A stretch of DNA of 64,000 bases from positions 1,860,001-1,924,000 of the forward strand of contig NZ_CP060007.1 in NCBI RefSeq assembly GCF_014168535.1, in the 5' to 3' direction. Position numbers and translations under genes: made by a program. This stretch comes from Lacibacter sediminis (GTDB lineage Bacteria > Bacteroidota > Bacteroidia > Chitinophagales > Chitinophagaceae). The notes under the pieces were generated by a model that made no database searches, was not told where the DNA came from, and saw only the letters and a program-made list of their open reading frames with translations. Shown here piece by piece: positions 36,348 to 44,845 of this stretch (positions are counted from its first letter, which is position 1; every line of letters starts with the position of its first letter).

Positions 36348-36863
36348 TTAGCTGCCATATCCGGGGATTACACTCAGTCTCAATTTTTCGACAATCCAAT
36401 TTTCGGCTTTTTTTATTGGTCGGATGTAACCAAAATAACACCATAAGCCAGGAATAACTCCGCCAACTCCAGCGAATAAAAATCTTTCGGGAATTGTAGG
36501 CGACCTAAATATGCCATTGATTGTCATTTTGTCTATAAAGATGCTGGCTGGTATGAACGTAAAAACAAATATTGAGAAAAAAAGAATTGTGAAGTAGCGA
36601 GGTTTAACAACAATATTTATTGTTAGAGGTTTCTCAGAAATATAATAACCTTCAAGAGTTGGATATTGTTCCAATGTAAATCCATCAAGTCCATAAGTAT
36701 TGCGTATAACGATAAAACCACTTTCAGAAGTTTGTGCAATAAATTTATCGGTTCTTAGGCCACCGAACTGCTGTTCAGTATCAAGATTGTTCATCTCTTC
36801 AAAGACTTGGCTTTTTGACAAGTCAGTTGAATAGTATTTATCAATTGTAAAAGGTGATTGCAT
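36348..36863 (-). CDS. Unknown two-helix membrane protein
   Basis: 171 residues, not recognised. A soluble N-terminal half (~1-85) precedes two hydrophobic helices (YFTILFFSIFVFTFIPASIFI and FLFAGVGGVIPGLWCYFGYI) and a short basic C-terminus. The frame covers the whole region between neighbours and its composition is normal for coding sequence. An imperfect hairpin at 36259-36283 follows it. Confidence 0.55.
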   Translation of the reverse strand: MQSPFTIDKYYSTDLSKSQVFEEMNNLDTEQQFGGLRTDKFIAQTSESGFIVIRNTYGLDGFTLEQYPTLEGYYISEKPLTINIVVKPRYFTILFFSIFVFTFIPASIFIDKMTINGIFRSPTIPERFLFAGVGGVIPGLWCYFGYIRPIKKAENWIVEKLRLSVIPGYGS

Positions 36864-37046
36864 TGAGAACGAGTTAATTGGCGGCTCAGCAAATATATGA
36901 TATTAGAGGTGGCACCTCTATAATCTTAGAATTGAAAATCAATATTTAGTGTTGAGTTTTTGTGCATTTCTGACGGCAGCAGGTTGTTTTTATTATAATC
37001 CAATTTGTGTTGATTCAATCGTCCTTTCATCCTAATCAAACATGCA

Positions 37047-37637
37047 CTATCTCCCAAACGTAGATTTCTTCCATGCGCTCATCATACGTATTCCTTTTTC
37101 TTCATCCACATACATAATGTTTATGGTAAATTCTTTATCGCCAAATGGGCGGCTGTACATAAACAATCGTATAACCATGTTGTTTGGCAAACCAATACTG
37201 ATACGGAATTTTTGAAACAGCAAACCAGCAATCAATTCTTCAGACGAAGATGTGTCAATCGTGCCATTTGGAATCTGCTCCTTGAATGTTTCATAAAGCA
37301 CTACATTCACACTATGAAAATATGCTGGGTAATCAGGATCAGAAATTGAATCGTACGGCTGTTGATTTGCTTCGAAATAATTTAAGTCATCATACTTTAC
37401 AACAAACAGCGTTGTGGCGTTGTTTTCAATTTTTTCGCCGTATGTTTTCTCAATTGCAGCGGCACCTTTCTCTTCTAACTTATTCCATTCTTCGTTTGAC
37501 ACAGCTTTCGTTCCTTCCGGAATTATGATTTTCCACTTCAGTGGTTTAAAGAAATATTCTTTACCTGGCTCTGCCTGAGCATACAAACTGCAGGTAATAC
37601 AAACTACAGCTATTGTCAGCAATATGTTTTTGATCAT
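37047..37637 (-). CDS. Secreted protein of unknown function
   Basis: 196 residues with a clear signal peptide (MIKNILLTIAVVCITCSLYAQ). The mature part is rich in polar beta-strand-like segments (FFKPLKWKIIIPEGTKAV, MVIRLFMYSRPFGDKEFTINIMYVDEEKG). No family recognised. Stands 16 bases after the 3-hydroxyacyl-CoA dehydrogenase start on the same strand. Confidence 0.6.
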   Translation of the reverse strand: MIKNILLTIAVVCITCSLYAQAEPGKEYFFKPLKWKIIIPEGTKAVSNEEWNKLEEKGAAAIEKTYGEKIENNATTLFVVKYDDLNYFEANQQPYDSISDPDYPAYFHSVNVVLYETFKEQIPNGTIDTSSSEELIAGLLFQKFRISIGLPNNMVIRLFMYSRPFGDKEFTINIMYVDEEKGIRMMSAWKKSTFGR

Positions 37638-37653
37638 TTAAGGGAATCTGTTT

Positions 37654-38544
37654 TTACTTCTTAAAACTCTTACTCACCACCAACTCTTTACTTCCTCCTG
37701 CATAACTATAAAATCCTTCACCACTCTTTATACCCAGCTTACCTGCGGTGACCATATTTACCAATAACGGGCAAGGGGCATACTTGGGATTCCCGAATCC
37801 ATCCTGCAGTACTCGCAAAATAGCAAGACAAACATCCAACCCAATAAAATCAGCTAACTGCAATGGTCCCATCGGGTGAGCCATACCTAATTTCATAACG
37901 GTATCAATTTCCTCCACGCCGGCAACGCCTTCATGCAAACTGCAAATAGCTTCGTTGATCATGGGCATTAAAATACGGTTGGCAATAAAACCCGGATAGT
38001 CGTTTACTACACAAGGCACTTTGCCAAGTTGTTTACTCAACTCTACGATCGTATCTGTTACTTCTTTCTTCGTTGCATAGCCATTAATGATCTCTACCAG
38101 TTTCATCACCGGTACAGGATTCATAAAATGCATACCGATCACCATGCCCGGTCGTTTGGTTACCGCAGCAATTTTTGTAATGGAAATAGACGAAGTGTTT
38201 GTCGCAAGAATACATCCTGCCGGAGCGGCTTTATCGATCTCTTCAAAAATATCAAGCTTCAGCTCTACATTTTCTGTTGCTGCTTCAACAATCAGTTCAG
38301 CATTGGTTACACCTTTCAGCAGATCATGTGTTGTGCTGATATTTTTTAACGTGCTTTGTTTTTGATCTTCGGTAAGCGTGCCTTTTGCGATCTGTCGATC
38401 GAGGTTTTTGCCGATGCTCTCCAACGCCTTTGTTAACTGGCCGGGGTTTACATCAATCAATGTTACGCTAAAACCTGTTTGGGCAAATACATGTGCAATT
38501 CCATTTCCCATGGTTCCTGCACCAACGACAGCAATCTGTTTCAT
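37654..38544 (-). CDS. 3-hydroxybutyryl-CoA dehydrogenase
   Basis: 296 residues. NAD-binding GAGTMGNGIAHVFAQTG at the N-terminus, NTSSISITKIA, catalytic segment MHFMNPVPVMKLVEII, and C-terminal dimer domain FIANRILMPMINEAI and GMAHPMGPLQLADFIGLDV. Length and motifs fit single-domain Hbd/PaaH enzymes that oxidise (S)-3-hydroxyacyl-CoA with NAD(P). No other beta-oxidation gene is adjacent, but glutaryl-CoA dehydrogenase lies 8 kb away. Confidence 0.93.
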   Translation of the reverse strand: MKQIAVVGAGTMGNGIAHVFAQTGFSVTLIDVNPGQLTKALESIGKNLDRQIAKGTLTEDQKQSTLKNISTTHDLLKGVTNAELIVEAATENVELKLDIFEEIDKAAPAGCILATNTSSISITKIAAVTKRPGMVIGMHFMNPVPVMKLVEIINGYATKKEVTDTIVELSKQLGKVPCVVNDYPGFIANRILMPMINEAICSLHEGVAGVEEIDTVMKLGMAHPMGPLQLADFIGLDVCLAILRVLQDGFGNPKYAPCPLLVNMVTAGKLGIKSGEGFYSYAGGSKELVVSKSFKK

Positions 38545-38643
38545 TTCTATGCTTTTTTATTGGGCACAATATAGGAAAAGACCATTGTTGAATGCATGAC
38601 TTGAATTAGAAAAAATGCTGATGGAAGACAAACGCAAGTCGCT

Positions 38644-38778
38644 ACGAAGGCGCAAAGACTCAAAGGAACACAAAGGAAAAAGAAGAATTAAAGAAAGAAG
38701 ATTTGTACTCTCAAAAACACAAACAGAATAAAGAATCAGATGCGGAATGATCTTCTTGGTGCATCTTTATGCCTTCGT
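38644..38778. repeat. Imperfect inverted repeat in intergenic DNA
   Basis: The arms ACGAAGGCGCAAAGAC (38644-38659) and ATCTTTATGCCTTCGT (38763-38778) are complementary at 13 of 16 positions. Together with the A-rich core they look like a worn miniature repeat element. The rest of 38545-38794 holds no gene. Confidence 0.45.
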
Positions 38779-38794
38779 GTCCTCATGGCAAAAC

Positions 38795-39436
38795 CTAATT
38801 TTTCTTCTTGAAGTCTCCCCGTTTCCATGCCTGTATAAATTCGTTCCAGGCAACCGGATTAAAGATGTTCTGCGGACGGAATTGTCCGTTATAATATTGC
38901 GTTTGTGCGTAATTGTTCAGCACAGATCTCGAGTTTTCATTTCCGTCTCTCGGTAAGGATTGCTGCAATATTCTTGATTGTGCGGTTCGGGTATTTTGCC
39001 GGGCTACTTCAATTTTATCGGCGGGTACATCAGCAGCCAAAAATTCCCGTTCAAACTGTTCACGCCTCGGTCTTGCTTTAATGATGGTGGCAGGAAGATA
39101 AACCGTATCAACTACCATCAATTGAATTATGCTGAACGAATTGCCTTCAATGTTTGATGGGATCACCACTTCTTTCGGTTTGAAACCTACATACGTGAAG
39201 TCGATAATATCGCCCTTCAACACCACAATACTGAACACACCTTGTTCATTGGTGAACGTACCACGGTTCTGGTTGCGGAGTTTCACCGTAACACCGGGAA
39301 GTCCACGAAGGCTGTCGGCAGTCATCACCACACCATATAATTGTACAATGGAATCTTTAAAGGACTCGAACTGAGCTTTTACAGCAATAGGGGCAAGCAA
39401 ACCAAGCAGCAGCGAAAGGAGTAGAAATTTCTTCAT
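38795..39436 (-). CDS. CarboxypepD_reg-like secreted protein
   Basis: 213 residues starting at the ATG at 39436 (MKKFLLLSLLLGLLAPIAVKAQ signal peptide). Residues ~30-115 are a carboxypeptidase-regulatory-like beta-sandwich: LYGVVMTADSLRGLPGVTVKLRNQNRGTFTNEQGVFSIVVLKGDIIDFTYVGFKPKEVVI. Such domains in Bacteroidota envelope proteins resemble the N-terminus of TonB-dependent receptors. An exact TATTTTTG box six bases upstream fixes the start. Confidence 0.82.
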   Translation of the reverse strand: MKKFLLLSLLLGLLAPIAVKAQFESFKDSIVQLYGVVMTADSLRGLPGVTVKLRNQNRGTFTNEQGVFSIVVLKGDIIDFTYVGFKPKEVVIPSNIEGNSFSIIQLMVVDTVYLPATIIKARPRREQFEREFLAADVPADKIEVARQNTRTAQSRILQQSLPRDGNENSRSVLNNYAQTQYYNGQFRPQNIFNPVAWNEFIQAWKRGDFKKKN

Positions 39437-39442
39437 CTGCCT

Positions 39443-39450
39443 CAAAAATA
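39443..39450 (-). promoter_or_regulatory. Promoter -7 element TATTTTTG
   Basis: Exact TAnnTTTG on the minus strand, six bases before the ATG at 39436. Confidence 0.55.
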
Positions 39451-39495
39451 AGTGGAAAACATGATTTGCCTCACCAATCGGAAGCGATCTATGGT

Positions 39496-39503
39496 TAATT
39501 TTG
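39496..39503 (+). promoter_or_regulatory. Promoter -7 element TAATTTTG for the Mrp gene
   Basis: Exact TAnnTTTG, 35 bases before the Mrp ATG. Confidence 0.55.
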
Positions 39504-39538
39504 CAGTCTGATCAGCTTTTTTAACAAATACTACAAAC

Positions 39539-40633
39539 ATGACAAAGGAACAAGTGCTGCAGGCATTGAGTAACGTACAGGAACCAGATCTGGGTAAAGA
39601 CCTCGTTACGCTGAATATGATTAAAGACATTGAAATTGATGGTAATAAAGTCTCTTTTACGATCGTATTAACCACTCCTGCCTGCCCCATGAAGGATATG
39701 ATGGGCCGTGCAGCTACCAATGCGATTGAATTGCTGGTGAATAAAGACGCTGTGGTGATTGTGAACTTTACATCAAACACAAGCAGCAACCGGAAAGATC
39801 CAAGATCAGTATTACCGAACGTAAAAAATATTATTGCGGTTGTGAGTGGTAAAGGTGGTGTAGGTAAGAGTACCGTGAGTGCCAACCTCGCCATTGCATT
39901 AGCACAGAGTGGTGCAAAAGTGGGTTTGATGGATGCTGATATTTACGGGCCAAGTGTACCGATGATGTTTGGTGTAAGAGGGGAACGTCCGAAAATGACA
40001 GAAGTGAATGGCAAAGGAATGATTGTACCAATGGAGAAATATGGGATCAAATTCATGAGCATTGGTTTGTTGGTGAATGAGAAAGATGCGATCGTTTGGC
40101 GTGGACCAATGGCCAGCAGTGCTATTCGCCAGTTTGTAACTGATGTGTTGTGGGAAGATCTGGATTACTTAGTGATCGATATGCCTCCGGGCACAGGTGA
40201 TATTCATTTAACATTGGTGCAAACAGTTCCTGTAACAGGTGCAATTGTTGTAACAACTCCGCAGGATATTGCATTGGCTGATGCAAAGAAAGCAGTGGCA
40301 ATGTTTGGACAGGCGCAAATAAAAGTGCCCATTATTGGTTTGGTGGAAAACATGGCTTACTTTACTCCGGCTGAATTACCCAATAACAAGTATTACATTT
40401 TTGGGAAAGATGGTGGCAAACGTTTGGCCGATGAATTTGAATTGACCTTTTTGGGACAAATTCCATTGGTACAAAGTATTCGTGAAGGCGGCGATTATGG
40501 TAAACCAATTATGGCAAGTGATGATGCAATTACAAAAAAGGCATTTGAAGAATTTACTGATGCAGCAGTACGAAGTATTTCCATGCGTAATGCAGAAATA
40601 CCTGCAACCCAAACGCTTGAAATTGTGTCTTAA
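39539..40633 (+). CDS. Mrp/ApbC Fe-S cluster carrier ATPase
   Basis: 364 residues. N-terminal MIP18/DUF59 domain (~1-80) with Cys49 in TTPACPM. P-loop ATPase with deviant Walker A SGKGGVGKST at ~103-112, DADIYGPSVP, and YLVIDMPPGTGD. The CxxC cluster-binding motif of classical Mrp is absent; the corresponding segment is ENMAYFTPAELPNNKYYIFG, which is the form I know from Bacteroidota. Role: carrying Fe-S clusters to apoproteins in the cytoplasm. No Suf gene is nearby. Confidence 0.92.
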   Translation: MTKEQVLQALSNVQEPDLGKDLVTLNMIKDIEIDGNKVSFTIVLTTPACPMKDMMGRAATNAIELLVNKDAVVIVNFTSNTSSNRKDPRSVLPNVKNIIAVVSGKGGVGKSTVSANLAIALAQSGAKVGLMDADIYGPSVPMMFGVRGERPKMTEVNGKGMIVPMEKYGIKFMSIGLLVNEKDAIVWRGPMASSAIRQFVTDVLWEDLDYLVIDMPPGTGDIHLTLVQTVPVTGAIVVTTPQDIALADAKKAVAMFGQAQIKVPIIGLVENMAYFTPAELPNNKYYIFGKDGGKRLADEFELTFLGQIPLVQSIREGGDYGKPIMASDDAITKKAFEEFTDAAVRSISMRNAEIPATQTLEIVS

Positions 40634-40657
40634 AGCTATATTGTTTTGATTTTTATG

Positions 40658-40687
40658 ATGGCGGGCCGTAGGTCCGCCATTTTTTTT
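40658..40687 (+). terminator. Rho-independent terminator
   Basis: Ten-pair stem (ATGGCGGGCC with GGTCCGCCAT, one G.U), loop GTA, run of T. Closes the Mrp gene. Confidence 0.9.
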
Positions 40688-40751
40688 GGCACGATAATTT
40701 TATAGATAAACGTGGTTATTCATTATTCATCATCTGCAAAAAAACAATTGT

Positions 40752-41000
40752 ATGGAACTTATTGCAACGCTTTTAATTGGTGCTTTGGCCGGTTGGCTGG
40801 GTGCCTTTATTTTTAAAGGGGGCGGACTTGGTTTGCTCGGCAACATTGTAGTTGGTATCCTCGGAAGTTTTGTAGGGTATTGGTTGCTGGGAAAACTGGG
40901 TATTAGCTTTGGAACAGGGTTGGTAGGTGCAATTTTAACAGGAGCACTTGGCGCCATTGTTATTTTAGCAATCATTAACCTGTTGTTTAACCGAAAATGA
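40752..41000 (+). CDS. GlsB/YeaQ/YmgE family membrane protein
   Basis: 82 residues, three glycine-rich hydrophobic helices (IATLLIGALAGWLGAFIFKGGGLGLLGNIVVGILGSFVGYWLLG, GLVGAILTGALGAIVILAIINLLF). This is the transglycosylase-associated/GlsB stress protein family. Monocistronic between two terminators. Confidence 0.9.
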   Translation: MELIATLLIGALAGWLGAFIFKGGGLGLLGNIVVGILGSFVGYWLLGKLGISFGTGLVGAILTGALGAIVILAIINLLFNRK

Positions 41001-41021
41001 ACATGAACTTGTGATAGAAAG

Positions 41022-41052
41022 CGGCGGACGAAGAGTCCGCCGTTATTTTTTT
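41022..41052 (+). terminator. Rho-independent terminator
   Basis: Eight-bp stem CGGCGGAC/GTCCGCCG, loop GAAGA, T-rich tail. Ends the GlsB-like gene. Confidence 0.87.
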
Positions 41053-41092
41053 GTAACCTTAATGTTGGCGTCTGTCTTTTTTTGCAGAATCT

Positions 41093-41100
41093 TACCTTTG
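41093..41100 (+). promoter_or_regulatory. Promoter -7 element TACCTTTG, four bases before ATG
   Basis: Exact TAnnTTTG with only four bases (ACGC) to the PaiB start, predicting a leaderless transcript. Confidence 0.55.
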
Positions 41101-41104
41101 ACGC

Positions 41105-41737
41105 ATGTATAACCTTAGTCATTTTAAAGAACCTGATGAACAGGTTGTTGTAGAATTTATGAAACAGCATCCCTTTGCGATGCTCATTGGTAATGCTGAT
41201 GGACGTTCGGTTGCAACGCAGGTGCCATTAATGATTGAAGAACGGGAAGGTAAATTGTATTTGCTCGGACATGTAACAAGAAAACAGGATCATCATCTTG
41301 TGTTTGAAAAAAATGCAGAAGCGTTGGTGATCTTTACAGGGGCACATGCATATGTAAGTGCAACCTGGTACGAAAATCCGCAAAATGTAAGTACCTGGAA
41401 CTACAGCAGTGTGCATGCCCGTGGACAACTTCGGTTTTTAGATGAACAGGGATTGGCTGATGCCTTGCGGAAACTTTCGCTGCATTACGAGCATAACAAC
41501 GTGCACTCTGCAACAACATTCGATAATTTGCCTGAAGACTACACTGCACGTTTAATGAAAGCCATTGTTGGGTTTGAAATTGAAGTGACTTCGCTGGAGC
41601 ATGTGTTTAAACTGAGCCAGAACAGGGATGAGAAAAGTTATCATCACATCATTGATCATTTGAAAGCTGAAGGCGGTGAAGCTGCTGAAGTGGCGAAGGT
41701 GATGGAAGAACGAAAAGATAAAGTGTTTAAAAAATGA
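41105..41737 (+). CDS. PaiB-type FMN-binding protein
   Basis: 210 residues: PFAMLIGNADGRSVATQVPLMIEEREGKLYLLGHVTRKQDHH, ALVIFTGAHAYVSATWYENPQNVSTWNYSSVHARGQLRF and KAIVGFEIEV. This is the split-barrel flavin fold of PaiB, described in Bacillus as a negative regulator of sporulation and protease genes; in other bacteria the role is unclear and an FMN enzyme is possible. Its stop overlaps the next ATG by four bases. Confidence 0.9.
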   Translation: MYNLSHFKEPDEQVVVEFMKQHPFAMLIGNADGRSVATQVPLMIEEREGKLYLLGHVTRKQDHHLVFEKNAEALVIFTGAHAYVSATWYENPQNVSTWNYSSVHARGQLRFLDEQGLADALRKLSLHYEHNNVHSATTFDNLPEDYTARLMKAIVGFEIEVTSLEHVFKLSQNRDEKSYHHIIDHLKAEGGEAAEVAKVMEERKDKVFKK

Positions 41738-42630
41738 GAGTATTCATCTTTACACTGTTCATTTTATTAATTGGTTCATGTACAACGAAGCTGATGCAGA
41801 ATAATGTTACTAAAATTGAAGGGTTCGATAAACAAGGTCACCGTGGCTGCAGAGGTTTGATGCCGGAGAATACCATTCCTGCTATGCTGCATGCTCTGGA
41901 TTTAAATGTAACAACGCTTGAGCTTGATGTGGTGATCACAAAAGATAAGCAGGTTGTTGTTTCACATGAGCCATTTTTTAATCATGATATTACCACTAAA
42001 CCTAATGGTGAAGCGGTTACTGCGGCAGAAGAAAAAGGATTGAATATTTTTCAGATGAATTATGAGCAGGTGAAAACTTATGATGTGGGATTAAAACCTC
42101 ATCCACGTTTTCCGCAACAGAAAAAAATTGCTGCTGCAAAACCTTTACTTCGTGAATTGTTTGATAGTGTGGCTGCTTATATGCAATCGCACAATCGGCC
42201 GCAACCATATTTCAACATCGAAACAAAATGTTTACCTGTTGGAGATGGTATCTATCATCCCAAGCCCGATGAGTTTGTGGAATTGCTGATGGCGGTAATT
42301 AAAGAAAAGAAACTGGAAGAACGGGTGATCATTCAGTCATTTGATTTCAGAACATTGCAGTACCTGCATCAGCATTATCCTCAAATGAAAACAGCCATGT
42401 TGATTGAAGATGATGATAAACGTAGAATTGAAAAGCAAGTTGAAGCTTTGGGCTTTCAGCCAACGATCTACAGTCCGCATTATTCATTGGTAAATGCTGA
42501 GTTGATCAGTTATTGCCGTCCAAAAAAGATCAAACTCATTCCGTGGACAGTGAATACGAAAGAAGAAATTGAACAATTAAAGAAGATGGGTGTTGATGGC
42601 ATCATCAGCGATTACCCGAATTTATTTTAA
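41734..42630 (+). CDS. Glycerophosphodiester phosphodiesterase family lipoprotein
   Basis: 298 residues. Lipobox LLIGSC. GDPD TIM barrel: GHRGCRGLMPENTIPAMLHAL (catalytic His-Arg), TLELDVVITKDKQVVVSHE (metal Glu/Asp and second His), YFNIETK and the final DGIISDYPNLF. It hydrolyses glycerophosphodiesters to glycerol-3-phosphate and an alcohol at the outer or inner membrane face. Translationally coupled to the PaiB gene. Confidence 0.92.
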   Translation: MRVFIFTLFILLIGSCTTKLMQNNVTKIEGFDKQGHRGCRGLMPENTIPAMLHALDLNVTTLELDVVITKDKQVVVSHEPFFNHDITTKPNGEAVTAAEEKGLNIFQMNYEQVKTYDVGLKPHPRFPQQKKIAAAKPLLRELFDSVAAYMQSHNRPQPYFNIETKCLPVGDGIYHPKPDEFVELLMAVIKEKKLEERVIIQSFDFRTLQYLHQHYPQMKTAMLIEDDDKRRIEKQVEALGFQPTIYSPHYSLVNAELISYCRPKKIKLIPWTVNTKEEIEQLKKMGVDGIISDYPNLF

Positions 42631-42654
42631 AACTCCGTCAGACCAACAAATAAT

Positions 42655-43932
42655 ATGCAGTTTCAACCAACCCTTGCGTTTGCTCAACAGCTCGATGAAC
42701 AGGATCCGTTAAAAGCATTCCGACAGCAATTTATTATTCCATCAGCTAACGAAGTTGAGAAAGTTTATTTTCTCGGCAATTCGCTTGGGTTGCAACCAAA
42801 GCGTACAAAAGATAAACTGCAAACCATTCTTGATGATTGGGGAAAGCTGGGCGTAGAGTCGTTCTTTCATGCTGAGCAACCATGGATGGATTATCATGAC
42901 AGGTTAGTTGGGCCGCTAAGTAAGATCGTTGGCTGTTTGCCGCACGAAGTAACGGTCATGAACAACCTTAGTGTGAACCTGCATTTGATGTTGGTGAGTT
43001 TTTATCGTCCGCAAGGCAAGCGGACTAAAATTTTATGCGAAGCAAAAGCATTCCCCAGCGATCAGTACATGATGGAGACGCATGTAAGGCATCACGGATT
43101 TGATCCTGCAGATGCGATCATTGAAGTAAAACCAAGAGAAGGCGAGCATACCATCCGCAATGAAGATTTGTTGCAGATTATTGTGCAACACCGGGAAGAG
43201 TTGGCATTGGTGTTATTCGGGGGTATCAATTACTATAGTGGACAAGTATTCGATATGCAAACTATTACACAGCTCGCAAAGCAAGCCGGTGCAAAAGTTG
43301 GTTTCGATCTGGCACATGCAGCTGGTAATATTGAATTAAATCTACATGATTGGAATGTTGATTTTGCCTGCTGGTGCAACTACAAATATCTTAATTCCGG
43401 TCCGGGTGCAGTGGCAGCAGCTTATGTACATGAGCGTTATCACACCGATCCATCAATGCAGCGTTTTGCAGGTTGGTGGGGATATGAAAAAAACACCCGC
43501 TTTCAAATGGAGAAGGGATTTAAACCGGTTCAATCAGCTGAAGGTTGGCAATTGGGCACACCTGCTTTGTTGTTATATGCATCGCAACTGGCTGCATTGG
43601 AAGTTGTGGAAGAAGCTGGCTGGGAAAACATCAATCGCAAACGAAAATTACTTACTGAATATTTGTGGTACATCCTCGACGAAGTAAATACTTCACAAAA
43701 ACAACCCATCATTGAGTTTATCACTCCACGTAAAGAAACCGAGCATGGTTGCCAGGTGAGTATGAATATGCTGCAACGTGGCAAAGAAATTTACAATGCG
43801 TTGATGGAACAGGATTTCTTTGTCGATTGGCGTGAACCATCGGTTATCCGTTTGGCTCCCGTGCCGCTGTACAATACATTCGAAGAAGTGTGGAAGTTTG
43901 GTGAGGCGATGAAGAAAATCTTAGCGTCTTAA
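42655..43932 (+). CDS. kynU: Kynureninase
   Basis: 425 residues. PLP enzyme that cleaves kynurenine to anthranilate and alanine. Seen: YFLGNSLGLQPKRTKDKL, WMDYHDRLVGPLSKIVG, NLSVNLHLML, AFPSDQYMMETHV, FDLAHAAGN, and the PLP-lysine segment CWCNYKYLNSGPG. Full length. Other kynurenine-pathway genes are not adjacent. Confidence 0.95.
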   Translation: MQFQPTLAFAQQLDEQDPLKAFRQQFIIPSANEVEKVYFLGNSLGLQPKRTKDKLQTILDDWGKLGVESFFHAEQPWMDYHDRLVGPLSKIVGCLPHEVTVMNNLSVNLHLMLVSFYRPQGKRTKILCEAKAFPSDQYMMETHVRHHGFDPADAIIEVKPREGEHTIRNEDLLQIIVQHREELALVLFGGINYYSGQVFDMQTITQLAKQAGAKVGFDLAHAAGNIELNLHDWNVDFACWCNYKYLNSGPGAVAAAYVHERYHTDPSMQRFAGWWGYEKNTRFQMEKGFKPVQSAEGWQLGTPALLLYASQLAALEVVEEAGWENINRKRKLLTEYLWYILDEVNTSQKQPIIEFITPRKETEHGCQVSMNMLQRGKEIYNALMEQDFFVDWREPSVIRLAPVPLYNTFEEVWKFGEAMKKILAS

Positions 43933-43981
43933 AATCACTCAAGATTCGTACCCCGTACTTCTTACATCGTACATCTTTCTA

Positions 43982-43989
43982 TATCTTCG
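43982..43989 (+). promoter_or_regulatory. Promoter-like TATCTTCG, four bases before pyrF ATG
   Basis: Seven of eight matches to TAnnTTTG, with CCGC between it and ATG. Confidence 0.45.
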
Positions 43990-43993
43990 CCGC

Positions 43994-44824
43994 ATGACGA
44001 GGCAGCAACTTATTGAGCAGATCAACCAAAAGCAATCATACCTGTGTGTTGGTTTAGATACTGATCTTACCAAGATCCCAAAACATTTACAATCGCATCC
44101 TGATGCGATGTTTGAATTTAATAAAGCCATCATTGATGCTGCCTTGCCGCATTGTGTGAGTTACAAGATCAATACAGCTTTCTATGAAGCAATGGGAGTG
44201 AAAGGATGGGAGGTGATGGAACGCACAGTCAATTATATTCCCGACACACATTTTAAAATTGCTGATGCCAAACGGGGCGATATTGGTAATACGTCCACTC
44301 AATATGCACGTGCTTTTTTTGAAGCAATGAATTTTGATGCAGTAACTGTAGCACCCTACATGGGTGAAGATAGTGTTCGTCCGTTTTTAGAATACGAAGG
44401 TAAGTGGGCGATTGTGTTGGGCTTAACATCAAACAAAGGCGCCAACGATTTTGAATTGAAACAATTGCTCAGCGAAAATGGTGAAACATATTTGCGTGCA
44501 GAGTTTTTATACGAACGTGTATTGCGAACAGTTGCTAAATGGGGCACGCCTGACAATTTAATGTTTGTTGTTGGAGCAACACAAGCTGAAGAATTTGTAA
44601 ACATCCGCAGCATTATACCCGATCATTTTTTATTAGTGCCGGGTGTTGGTGCGCAAGGCGGCAGCTTAAAGGATATTTCCGAAAAAGCGATGAACGATGA
44701 TTGCGGACTTTTAGTAAACGCAAGTCGTGCAGTAATTTATGCATCAGGCAGAGAAGATTTTGCAACTGAAGCAAAAGCTATTGCTGAACAGTACCAGTTT
44801 GAGATGAAGAGTTACTTATCGTAA
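43994..44824 (+). CDS. pyrF: Orotidine 5'-phosphate decarboxylase, type 2
   Basis: 276 residues. Decarboxylates OMP to UMP. Seen: LCVGLDTDLTKIPKH, KINTAFYEAMG, catalytic DAKRGDIGNTSTQYA, TVAPYMGEDSVRPF, and the phosphate loop VPGVGAQGGSL with NASRAVIYAS. The long form (~275 residues) is the usual PyrF of Bacteroidota. Confidence 0.96.
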   Translation: MTRQQLIEQINQKQSYLCVGLDTDLTKIPKHLQSHPDAMFEFNKAIIDAALPHCVSYKINTAFYEAMGVKGWEVMERTVNYIPDTHFKIADAKRGDIGNTSTQYARAFFEAMNFDAVTVAPYMGEDSVRPFLEYEGKWAIVLGLTSNKGANDFELKQLLSENGETYLRAEFLYERVLRTVAKWGTPDNLMFVVGATQAEEFVNIRSIIPDHFLLVPGVGAQGGSLKDISEKAMNDDCGLLVNASRAVIYASGREDFATEAKAIAEQYQFEMKSYLS

Positions 44825-44845
44825 TGTAAAAACGGTGGTGAAAGT

